8,544 bases of DNA, taken from assembly GCA_964579855.1 (NCBI GenBank), contig CAZOIM010000172.1:1-8544 (forward strand), given 5' to 3'. The stretch comes from JADGQA01 sp964579855. GTDB lineage: Bacteria; Bacteroidota; Ignavibacteria; UBA10030. Shown here piece by piece: positions 1-5,132 of the stretch (the first letter of the stretch is position 1; the number at the start of each line of letters is the position of its first letter). The notes beneath the pieces were generated by a model. The model was not told where the DNA came from. It saw only the letters and a list, made by a program, of their open reading frames with translations, and searched no databases. A program made the translations under genes and the position numbers.

Positions 1-419
1 GAATGGATCTTGGCCAGGTGTATATGGGGATGACGATTGCAAGGTTCGAAGGGAATGAAATGAAAACCACGGTCGCCGGCATGCCGCAGGTCCTTGTATA
101 CCGTGCGGAATCACGCGAAGTGGATCAAGTTACGCTGAAAGGAATGCCACTCGGCGCTTTTTCCAATTATCCTTTCCAATCCAGGATATTGCCGTTGAAT
201 GTCGATGATGTCGTGGTACTCATGACTGATGGTTATATCGAACGTTTTAACGATAAGCACGATACCCTGGATATTCCCAGAGCCATTCATGTGTTGAGAG
301 AACACGGCGCCGAGCCGCCCGATAAAATTATACACGCATTCCTCGACGATGCAGCTGAATGGGCCCATGGGAACACTCAGGCTGATGACGTAACTTTTGT
401 CCTCATCAAAAAAACGTGA
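1..419 (+). CDS. SpoIIE/RsbU-family PP2C-type serine phosphatase, C-terminal part (5' truncated by the window edge)
   Basis: This is the last ~138 codons of a PPM/PP2C-like phosphatase of the SpoIIE/RsbU type. Visible family landmarks, in order: TTVAGMP (the usual AGHxP/AGMPP strand), KGMPLGAF, VVVLMTDGYIERFN with the metal-binding Asp of the TDG motif, and QADDVTFVLIK with the closing DD metal-ligand motif just before the stop. Family members dephosphorylate serine on anti-anti-sigma (STAS) partners or related regulators, usually under a sensory N-terminal domain; that domain lies outside the window, so the input signal is unknown. The first ATG (base 3) is probably internal, because the catalytic domain would need at least ~80 more upstream residues. 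The stop (417-419) is 27 bases before the next start, so co-transcription with the CPBP protease gene is likely. Confidence 0.88.
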   Translation, partial: MDLGQVYMGMTIARFEGNEMKTTVAGMPQVLVYRAESREVDQVTLKGMPLGAFSNYPFQSRILPLNVDDVVVLMTDGYIERFNDKHDTLDIPRAIHVLREHGAEPPDKIIHAFLDDAAEWAHGNTQADDVTFVLIKKT

Positions 420-446
420 TCCATCTGTGAACAGGAGTATCAAGGA

Positions 447-1328
447 ATGAATGACCAGCCTTCTTTTCTTCAAGGCACGCTATGGAAAGTCGGACTCTTC
501 CCCATAATCCGACTTGTGCTTGCTCTCCTTTTTGTCGCCATACCGGTGGCGCTCATCCAGGTAATTGTCAAATCACTGGCAGACCCTGCGTACGGCAGTC
601 TCGTATTCACGTGCCTTGTAGTCCCTGCCGCATTTGGATCATACTGGGGATACGTTAGGCTTGTTGAACGGAGACCGGTGGCAGAACTTGCCTTTGCAGG
701 ATCCTTGAAGGAATTCGGGTTCGGCCTCATGATCGGCACCTCATTATTCACCATCACCATCGGCATTCTGTGGGGAGCCGGTTTCTACCACGTCATCGGT
801 ACCAATGGCTGGATTGTGTTGGTCGAATCCGTGAGCTTGGCTGTGATGTCCGGATTTATCGAAGAACTGATTACGCGCGGAATCATCTTCCGGATCATCG
901 AGGAGTCGCTGGGTACTTGGATCGCGTTGGTCTTTTCTGCGTTGTTGTTTGGCTCGATGCATCTCGCGAATCCTCACGCCACACTGTTCAGCGCCGCCGC
1001 AATTGCTCTGGAAGCCGGACTCCTGCTCGGCGCTTGTTACATTCTCACACGCAGGCTTTGGCTTGCGATTGGTCTTCACCTGGCGTGGAATTTCGTTCAA
1101 GGCGGAATATTCGGCGTTGCAGTCTCAGGAACACCGCCCCATGGACTGCTCGTGTCGAACATCACGGGTCCGGAAATTCTCTCGGGAGGCTCTTTTGGCG
1201 CAGAGGCTTCGATTGTGGCGGTCGTTGTCTGTGTAACGGGATTTCTCGTGGTTATCATGAGAGCCCGGAAGAAAGGTCAAATTATTCAGCCATTTTGGCT
1301 CCGAATAGCGGCGATTCATTCGACTTGA
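447..1328 (+). CDS. CPBP-family intramembrane glutamic/metalloprotease (CAAX protease-like, Abi family)
   Basis: This is a 293-residue polytopic membrane protein with roughly eight hydrophobic segments. The diagnostic CPBP motifs are all present: EExxxR at residues 139-144 (EELITR), FxxxH at 168-172 (FGSMH) and HxxxN at 211-215 (HLAWN), which are the catalytic and ligand residues of the Rce1-like fold. The start is supported by AGGAG (433-437), 9 bases upstream of ATG. Members range from prenyl-protein endoproteases to bacteriocin self-immunity and other membrane-protein processing; no substrate can be named here. The upstream neighbour is a PP2C-type regulator phosphatase, possibly in the same transcript. 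The last codons overlap the -35 box of the promoter for the aromatic operon. No terminator separates it from that leader, so read-through transcripts would also meet the attenuator. Confidence 0.9.
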   Translation: MNDQPSFLQGTLWKVGLFPIIRLVLALLFVAIPVALIQVIVKSLADPAYGSLVFTCLVVPAAFGSYWGYVRLVERRPVAELAFAGSLKEFGFGLMIGTSLFTITIGILWGAGFYHVIGTNGWIVLVESVSLAVMSGFIEELITRGIIFRIIEESLGTWIALVFSALLFGSMHLANPHATLFSAAAIALEAGLLLGACYILTRRLWLAIGLHLAWNFVQGGIFGVAVSGTPPHGLLVSNITGPEILSGGSFGAEASIVAVVVCVTGFLVVIMRARKKGQIIQPFWLRIAAIHST

Positions 1329-1353
1329 CATTTTCCGACGCGATTCTTATACT
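1325..1353 (+). promoter_or_regulatory. sigma70-type promoter of the aromatic amino acid operon
   Basis: TTGACA (1325-1330, a perfect -35 consensus) is separated by exactly 17 bases from TATACT (1348-1353, five of six matches to TATAAT). The -35 box overlaps the TGA stop of the CPBP protease gene (1326-1328). The expected start of transcription is near 1359-1361, giving a leader of about 270 bases before aroF and only ~9 bases before the leader-peptide ATG. The position just before an attenuator-like leader supports the call. This is an E. coli-like promoter; the Bacteroidota TTTG/TAnnTTTG type was not seen here. Confidence 0.75.
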
Positions 1354-1368
1354 ATACCAGAGTAAACA

Positions 1369-1440
1369 ATGAACAGTTTTGGGCGATATTACTTTTTTTA
1401 TTACCCGCGGGCGCGTGATCGTGCGCTTTCGCCGGAGTAA
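1369..1440 (+). CDS. Tyr/Phe-rich leader peptide of the aromatic operon attenuator
   Basis: This is a 23-codon reading frame, ATG to TAA, beginning MNSFGRYYFFYYP and ending LSPE. Seven of its first twelve residues are Phe or Tyr, with six consecutive aromatic codons (TAT TAC TTT TTT TAT TAC, 1387-1404). It sits between a consensus promoter and two tandem intrinsic terminators, directly upstream of DAHP synthase, chorismate mutase/prephenate dehydratase and prephenate dehydrogenase, whose end products are Phe and Tyr. This is the arrangement of the classical pheA, trp or his leader peptides, in which ribosome stalling at scarce-amino-acid codons controls termination. The ribosome-binding site is weak: only GAG at 1360-1362, and the 5' UTR would be ~9 bases, so initiation may be nearly leaderless. 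It is too short for ordinary gene calling. Confidence 0.85.
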   Translation: MNSFGRYYFFYYPRARDRALSPE

Positions 1441-1464
1441 GCCGTCCAGGGCTTGAGTCTCCAG

Positions 1465-1501
1465 AAGGTGGAACCGCAGATCAGAGCGCTTCCACCTTTT
1501 T
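1465..1501 (+). terminator. Intrinsic terminator 1 of the attenuator
   Basis: AAGGTGGAA (1465-1473) pairs perfectly with TTCCACCTT (1490-1498). After a C/C mismatch, three further pairs (CGC 1475-1477 with GCG 1486-1488) close an 8-base loop. A T-run (1497-1501) follows. It lies 24 bases after the leader-peptide stop, the usual place for an attenuator terminator. Its 5' arm resembles the T-box core sequence, discussed separately. Confidence 0.8.
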
Positions 1502-1512
1502 CGTTTTGCGAG

Positions 1513-1545
1513 AATCGTGGAAGATTGCTTCCGCGATTTTTTTTT
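1513..1545 (+). terminator. Intrinsic terminator 2 of the attenuator
   Basis: AATCGTGGAAG (1513-1523) pairs with CTTCCGCGATT (1528-1538) over 11 base pairs including one G-U, with a 4-base loop (ATTG). Nine consecutive T residues (1537-1545) follow. It lies 86 bases upstream of the aroF start, so it must be bypassed for operon expression. This is the strongest terminator by eye in the window. Confidence 0.85.
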
Positions 1546-1630
1546 GCTCGTGAAGAATGTCTCAATGAAGAAACTTTGACCAATACTATGAAATCAACAA
1601 TCCGGAATATACATCAAGAAGGAATCTTGC

Positions 1631-2446
1631 ATGACTAATCTTAAGCTTGTTGGGCTCGAAAAGAAAGAACGAACGGTGATATCTGTCGGCAACGTCCGTT
1701 TCGGCCAAGGGTTCGTGATCATTGCCGGACCGTGCAGCGTCGAAAGTGAGGAGCAAATGGTTCAAACAGCTATCGCCGTCAAGGAAGCAGGCGCGGATAT
1801 GCTTCGCGGGGGTGCGTTCAAACCCCGGACATCACCCTACGCATTTCAAGGTCTCGGCCTCGAAGGACTTAAGATCCTCGCAAAAGCCCGCGATGTGACC
1901 GGACTTCCTTTTGCCACTGAAGTGCTCGACACACGCGATGTTTCCTGGGTGGCAGAATTTGCGGATATGATCCAGATTGGTGCACGCAATATGCAGAACT
2001 TCTCGCTCCTCAAGGAAGTCGGAAAACTCCAGAAGCCCGTCCTGTTGAAACGGGGCATGTACTCGACGCTGGAAGAATGGATGAACTGTGCTGAATACAT
2101 TATGAACGAGGGGAACCCCAACGTTGTACTCTGCGAACGGGGTATTCGTTCATTCGAAACCTACACACGCAACACGCTCGACATCAGCGCTGTGCCGGCA
2201 GCGAAAGAACTCAGTCATCTTCCTGTTATCACGGATCCTACACACGGTACGGGCAAGGTCAGTTTGATCGAACCCATGAGCCTCGCATCGGTTGCTGCCG
2301 GATCGGATGGACTGATCATCGAAGTCCATAGAAATCCGCAGGAGGCGTTGAGCGACAAGGACCAGGCTTTAACGCCGCCGCAGTTTTCGACCATTGTACG
2401 GAAAGTACGATCACTCGCAAAATTCATGGAGGGGATGAAACAATGA
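1631..2446 (+). CDS. aroF: 3-deoxy-7-phosphoheptulonate (DAHP) synthase, type I-beta, short form without regulatory domain
   Basis: This enzyme condenses phosphoenolpyruvate and erythrose 4-phosphate, the first step of the shikimate pathway, in the cytoplasm. The 271 residues carry the I-beta signature blocks: AGPCSVES (32-39), GGAFKPRTSPYAFQG (60-74), ATEVLD, IGARNMQN (116-123), LLKRGM, CERGIRSFE, and DPTHGTGK (202-209). The predicted metal ligands are C35, H205, E231 and D242; their spacing matches that recalled for the Thermotoga enzyme after removing its N-terminal domain. The barrel begins almost at the start codon, so the ferredoxin-like/ACT or fused chorismate mutase domain that gives feedback control in longer homologues is absent. 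The start is set by AGAAGGA (1617-1623), 7 bases before ATG. It is first in an operon with pheA and tyrA, behind a Phe/Tyr attenuator. Confidence 0.95.
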   Translation: MTNLKLVGLEKKERTVISVGNVRFGQGFVIIAGPCSVESEEQMVQTAIAVKEAGADMLRGGAFKPRTSPYAFQGLGLEGLKILAKARDVTGLPFATEVLDTRDVSWVAEFADMIQIGARNMQNFSLLKEVGKLQKPVLLKRGMYSTLEEWMNCAEYIMNEGNPNVVLCERGIRSFETYTRNTLDISAVPAAKELSHLPVITDPTHGTGKVSLIEPMSLASVAAGSDGLIIEVHRNPQEALSDKDQALTPPQFSTIVRKVRSLAKFMEGMKQ

Positions 2447-2486
2447 GCAGACCGCCTCAAAAAACTTTAAGCACACGGAGGTTATC

Positions 2487-3422
2487 GTGAATCTCAAGGA
2501 AGTCAGGAACAACATCGACAGCATCGACCAGCAGATCCTCATCATGCTCAGACACCGGTTGGAGTACGCCATGCAGGCGGGGAAGCACAAGAACGCAGTG
2601 CACGACCCCTCCAGAGAAGAAGCCGTGTTTAAGAATGTGACTGCGCACGCATCGTCGCTGATGCAGGAACCGTTCATCCGTCATCTGTACGAAGCGATCA
2701 TCAATGAAAGCAANNNNNNNNNNNNNNNNNNNNNNNNNNNNNNNNNNNNNNNNNNNNNNNNNNNNNNNNNNNNNNNNNNNNNNNNNNNNNNNNNNNNNNN
2801 NNNNNNNNNNNNNGAAACCAACCTGAAGATTGTCGCAGAGGCAGTCATTCCCATCCATCATAACCTTCTCGCATTACCCGGAACAAGCCACCAGGAAATA
2901 AAATCGGTGTATTCACATCCCCAGGCGCTCGGTCAGTGCCGGGCGTTTCTTTCGAGGAATAAGCTGGAGCCGCGTCCCTTCTACGATACGGCAGGGGCCG
3001 CACGCTGGCTTGCACGCGAACAACAGCGAGGGGCCGGTGTCATTGCGAGCGCTCTTGCGGCCGAGCTCCACGGCCTTGAAATCATCAAAGAAAACATCGA
3101 AGACCATCCACAGAATGCAACTCGCTTCGTCATGTTATCGACCGAAGAAACGACGGGTCCGGCAAACAAATGCACGATCACCTTTTCCACACAGCATCGA
3201 GTAGGCGCATTGTTTGATGTGCTGCGGGTCTTCGCGGAGAACAACATCAACCTGACGCGCATTGAGTCCCGTCCAATCCGGAAAAACCCTGGAGCCTTTG
3301 CATTCCTTGTTGATTTCCAGGGGAGTCGTGAGAATGATGTCGTCAGGAAAACACTCGCGCTGGTCGAGAAGGCGACAATCAATTTCAAAATCCTCGGATT
3401 CTATCAGGAGGCATCGAAATGA
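2487..3422 (+). CDS. pheA: Bifunctional chorismate mutase/prephenate dehydratase (P-protein), interrupted by an assembly gap
   Basis: Converts chorismate to prephenate and then to phenylpyruvate. Residues 1-75 are an AroQ chorismate mutase; by comparison with the E. coli P-protein, R7, R24, K35, D40 and E44 occupy the catalytic positions. After the N gap comes the second lobe of prephenate dehydratase (LKIVAEAVIPIHHNLL, YSHPQALGQC, NATRFVML with the TRF motif). A C-terminal ACT domain follows, with GALFDVL and IESRP, the two Phe-binding motifs, so feedback inhibition by Phe is likely. The start is GTG with GGAGG (2477-2481) 5 bases upstream; no in-frame ATG fits the domain. The gap hides the end of the mutase, the linker and the first dehydratase lobe. 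The gene overlaps tyrA by 4 bases (ATGA). The reading frame appears continuous across the Ns, but that depends on the arbitrary gap length. Confidence 0.93.
   Translation: MNLKEVRNNIDSIDQQILIMLRHRLEYAMQAGKHKNAVHDPSREEAVFKNVTAHASSLMQEPFIRHLYEAIINESXXXXXXXXXXXXXXXXXXXXXXXXXXXXXXXXXXETNLKIVAEAVIPIHHNLLALPGTSHQEIKSVYSHPQALGQCRAFLSRNKLEPRPFYDTAGAARWLAREQQRGAGVIASALAAELHGLEIIKENIEDHPQNATRFVMLSTEETTGPANKCTITFSTQHRVGALFDVLRVFAENNINLTRIESRPIRKNPGAFAFLVDFQGSRENDVVRKTLALVEKATINFKILGFYQEASK
2714..2813. other. Assembly gap of exactly 100 N inside pheA
   Basis: The run is exactly 100 unknown bases, the conventional placeholder for a scaffold gap of unknown size. By comparison with the E. coli P-protein, about 90 residues separate the flanking conserved segments, whereas the Ns allow only ~34 codons. 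The true gap is therefore probably about 270 bases. Confidence 0.95.
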
Positions 3423-4195
3423 ACATCTGTATTCTTGGATCTGGCAAGATGGGCTCATGGCTCGCCAGGCAGCTTTCGCCGGACCACACCGTCTCTGTCC
3501 ACGACACCGACCCTTCGAAGGCTCAGGCTTTACCGGGCATGCGAGTGCTCAGCAATCTTGAAGACATCCGAGACTCTTCACCACAAATGCTCATCAATTG
3601 CGTCAGCCTCCAAAATACGGTCACGGCTTTTCGCACAGTGCTGCCGTATCTACCCAGCAATTGTCTCCTCAGTGACATTGCGTCCGTCAAAGGCAATTTG
3701 CCTGCTTTCTATCGCGAGGCAGGATTCCGATTCGTTTCTGTGCATCCGATGTTCGGACCCACGTTTGCAGATTTGAACGAGCTGAGCAAGCAGAACGCCG
3801 TGATCATCAGCGATTCGGATGGCGAAGGAAGGGATTTCTTTCGTCAACTCTTTGGACGGCTCGGGCTGAACGTGTTCGAATATTCCTTCAGCGAGCACGA
3901 TGTGATGATGGCGTATTCACTCACGCTTCCGTTTGTATCGTCCATGGTTTTTGCCTCGTGTGTCAGCTCGGAAGCCGTTCCCGGCACCACGTTTCAGCAT
4001 CACCTTGAAGTAGCACGGGGACTACTCTCCGAAGACGACTTCCTTCTTTCCGAAATCATTTTCAATCCACATTCACTGGCGCAGCTGGAGAAAATCAGCG
4101 GCAGACTCAATTTCCTCTGGCACATTATCCGGAACCGTGATACGGGCGAGGCCGTGCGGTTCTTTGAAGGGTTGAGGAAGAATGTGAAGGAATAG
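3419..4195 (+). CDS. tyrA: Prephenate dehydrogenase
   Basis: Oxidatively decarboxylates prephenate to 4-hydroxyphenylpyruvate, the tyrosine branch. The 258 residues open with a Rossmann dinucleotide-binding motif, ILGSGKMGSW (5-14). An acidic residue ends the second strand (VSVHDTD, D29/D31), suggesting NAD+ rather than NADP+. SDIASVKGNLP (85-95) and VSVHPMFGPT (106-115) follow; H109 matches the conserved HP(M/I)xG catalytic histidine, and HPMFGP resembles the E. coli T-protein type. The remaining helical domain ends without an ACT or other regulatory domain, so feedback control is not evident. The start codon overlaps the pheA stop (ATGA), with a strong AGGAGG at 3406-3411, 7 bases upstream, indicating translational coupling. 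It is the last gene of the aromatic operon. Confidence 0.94.
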   Translation: MNICILGSGKMGSWLARQLSPDHTVSVHDTDPSKAQALPGMRVLSNLEDIRDSSPQMLINCVSLQNTVTAFRTVLPYLPSNCLLSDIASVKGNLPAFYREAGFRFVSVHPMFGPTFADLNELSKQNAVIISDSDGEGRDFFRQLFGRLGLNVFEYSFSEHDVMMAYSLTLPFVSSMVFASCVSSEAVPGTTFQHHLEVARGLLSEDDFLLSEIIFNPHSLAQLEKISGRLNFLWHIIRNRDTGEAVRFFEGLRKNVKE

Positions 4196-4398
4196 AATGT
4201 ATCGATCACACATTCGTAGTCGTACAACAGAAATTGTTCGCTATTTCGAAGTCCGCAGCCACCGAAGTTGTGGATTGGAACTTTGATTTTTTATTCATGA
4301 GAAGCATTGCGTTGACATTGAGAGAACACTCATCCAACTTTTAATGAGAATATTCGAGTCTTGGGAGATGGACTCGGGCAAATAGGTGTTTCAGTGAG
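4196..4398. other. Gene-free stretch downstream of tyrA
   Basis: No convincing gene is visible in these ~200 bases. Contents noted: a weak inverted repeat GAATGT/ACATTC (4195-4200 with 4210-4215) without a T-run; a 15-codon ATG frame at 4297-4344 with no amino acid bias of note; and a hairpin CGAGTC/GACTCG (4355-4360 with 4371-4376). It may be the 3' untranslated region of the aromatic operon up to the terminator. Confidence 0.5.
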
Positions 4399-4434
4399 AG
4401 CCTCCGGAGTCGAAAGATGATGGAGGCTTTTTTT
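4399..4434 (+). terminator. Intrinsic terminator downstream of the aromatic operon
   Basis: AGCCTCC (4399-4405) pairs with GGAGGCT (4422-4428) over seven perfect base pairs around a 16-base loop, followed by seven T residues (4428-4434). It is the first plausible terminator after tyrA, about 200 bases beyond its stop, and would end the aroF-pheA-tyrA transcript. It could alternatively belong to a short separate transcript from the intervening stretch. Confidence 0.75.
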
Positions 4435-4475
4435 GCATCAAGTCCAAATTGGTTCACAATGCATCGCAAAAAAGC

Positions 4476-4832
4476 TCGAGGCACAGTCGTCAACCACAGT
4501 GAGCTTCACTGAATCGGCATACTCGTTCCTGTCTGCTTGTTTGTCGATTACTATCAGTTACTCAAGTTGCGATTGGCCAACTTGGAAGTCCTGCCACATC
4601 AATAGAACGATAACTGGCACGATCCGGAAAAATGGGTGGGGTGTATCGATCGAATGGCATGCTAAGCAGGATGGCAATAATCACAACTCCGCGGCTTTTG
4701 CTTGAGGATGAACCAACAAGCAACCTCAATCCGGCGCATGGGAAAAGGATTGCGAATTTATTCACGTGGCTCAACAAAAGAGGAACAACGATCATCCAGG
4801 CGAGATGCTCGGAAAAGCAACACGTCAAGTGA
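4476..4832 (+). pseudogene. Decayed ABC transporter ATP-binding protein (LolD/MacB-type)
   Basis: Two reading frames together recall the second half of a LolD-type ATPase. Frame 1 (about 4476-4662) reads RGTVVNHSELH, stop, IGILVPVCLFVDYYQLLKL, RLANLEVLPHQ, stop, NDNWHDPEKWVGCIDRM, matching the usual Q-loop stretch (IGFVFQxxxLLPRLTALENVELP) and the helical region. Frame 3 (from 4659) reads LSRMAIITTPRLLLEDEPTSNLNPAHGKRI and then LNKRGTTIIQARCSEKQHV, matching the Walker B, D-loop and H-loop region. Decay is evident from the in-frame stops, a frame change near 4660, loss of GGQ from the LSGGQ signature, LN instead of LD in the D-loop, and a Cys in place of the switch His. No Walker A or N-terminal half was found. 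The exact 5' limit is uncertain. No partner permease or membrane-fusion gene lies in the window. Confidence 0.7.
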
Positions 4833-5101
4833 ATCGAGGATCATCAATCCACTTAATTGCAGAGTAATCAAGTTTGAGAAATTGAACTGGGGCCTTGGGC
4901 AGCGCATTCAGCAGTGTAAGGTATCACATTCCGTTCTGTAGCTTAATTCATAAGCCGTTGTCGAGATGACCACATACGCGAATGCAAACATTTTTACGTT
5001 TCGATATCTTCGGATTCAGGATCGATAAGACTCTTTCCATTATCTGCAAATCGGAAATACTCCGATGGCATAAATAGGAATCGGGTAATGGGAATCTACA
5101 C
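4833..5101. other. Intergenic stretch between ABC ATPase relic and sigma factor
   Basis: I see no supported gene or RNA here. The sequence is A/T-rich. A frame opening at ATG 5088 runs into the sigma factor, but its first 41 residues do not look like part of the family, so it is treated as non-coding leader. Confidence 0.5.
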
Positions 5102-5132
5102 TTTGGTACACTGGATGTTTGATAGATCTTTG
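5102..5132 (+). promoter_or_regulatory. Candidate Bacteroidota-type promoter of the ECF sigma gene
   Basis: TTTG (5102-5105) is followed after 19 bases by GATCTTTG (5125-5132), one mismatch from the TAnnTTTG -7 element known from Bacteroidota promoters. It would start transcription near 5140, about 70 bases upstream of ATG 5211 and downstream of the alternative ATG 5088. The motif is short and the match imperfect. Confidence 0.3.

Larger units (their letters stand above)
1360..1545 (+). promoter_or_regulatory. Transcription attenuator (Phe/Tyr-responsive) of the aroF-pheA-tyrA operon
   Basis: The leader RNA can adopt competing folds. Protector-like hairpin: 1411-1416 with 1421-1426. Middle hairpin: GGAG (1434-1437) with CTCC (1459-1462), plus AAGCC (1439-1443) with GGCTT (1450-1454). 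Antiterminator 1: 1427-1433 (TTTCGCC) with 1467-1473 (GGTGGAA, two G-U pairs), extended by 1422-1425 with 1475-1478. This uses the same 5' arm as terminator 1. Antiterminator 2: CTTCCAC (1489-1495) with GTGGAAG (1517-1523), extended by 1498-1503 with 1509-1514. This uses the 3' arm of terminator 1 and the 5' arm of terminator 2. A ribosome stalled at 1387-1404 would leave 1422-1433 free (antitermination); one at the stop codon 1438-1440 would cover it (termination). The pairings are read directly from the sequence; the mechanism is inferred from known attenuators. Confidence 0.75.

Noticed and set aside
447..1328. Possible phage-defence role from the Abi label attached to CPBP proteases.
   Set aside because: The Abi name is historical for this family, and neither the neighbours nor the sequence indicate a defence system.
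770..1372. A 200-codon frame overlapping the CPBP protease gene in another frame.
   Set aside because: It is rich in Arg and Cys without domain features and is covered by a gene with three diagnostic catalytic motifs; it is a shadow frame.
1464..1480. Resemblance of GGTGGAACCGC (1467-1477) to the T-box core (AGGGTGGnACCGCG) followed by a terminator.
   Set aside because: Only about 105 bases separate the predicted transcription start from this motif, and I could not fold a Stem I with a specifier loop and AG bulge there. The same space is occupied by an aromatic-codon-rich reading frame. A covariance-model search for T-box would settle it; a strong hit would overturn the leader-peptide model.
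4195..4215. Inverted repeat GAATGT/ACATTC right after the tyrA stop.
   Set aside because: The stem is only six base pairs, mostly A-T, with no T-run; the terminator at 4399-4434 is far better.
4312..4317. A perfect TTGACA hexamer downstream of tyrA.
   Set aside because: No acceptable -10 box lies 16-18 bases downstream (the sequence there is around CAACTT), so it is not called a promoter.
4433..4705. A 90-codon ATG frame after the terminator.
   Set aside because: It is low-complexity-like, has no recognisable family and no Shine-Dalgarno, and overlaps the readable ABC ATPase relic in a different frame.
4702..4941. A 79-codon frame over the end of the ABC relic.
   Set aside because: It is the wrong frame of the relic; the ABC motifs (LLLEDEPTSNLNP) are in frame 3, not here.
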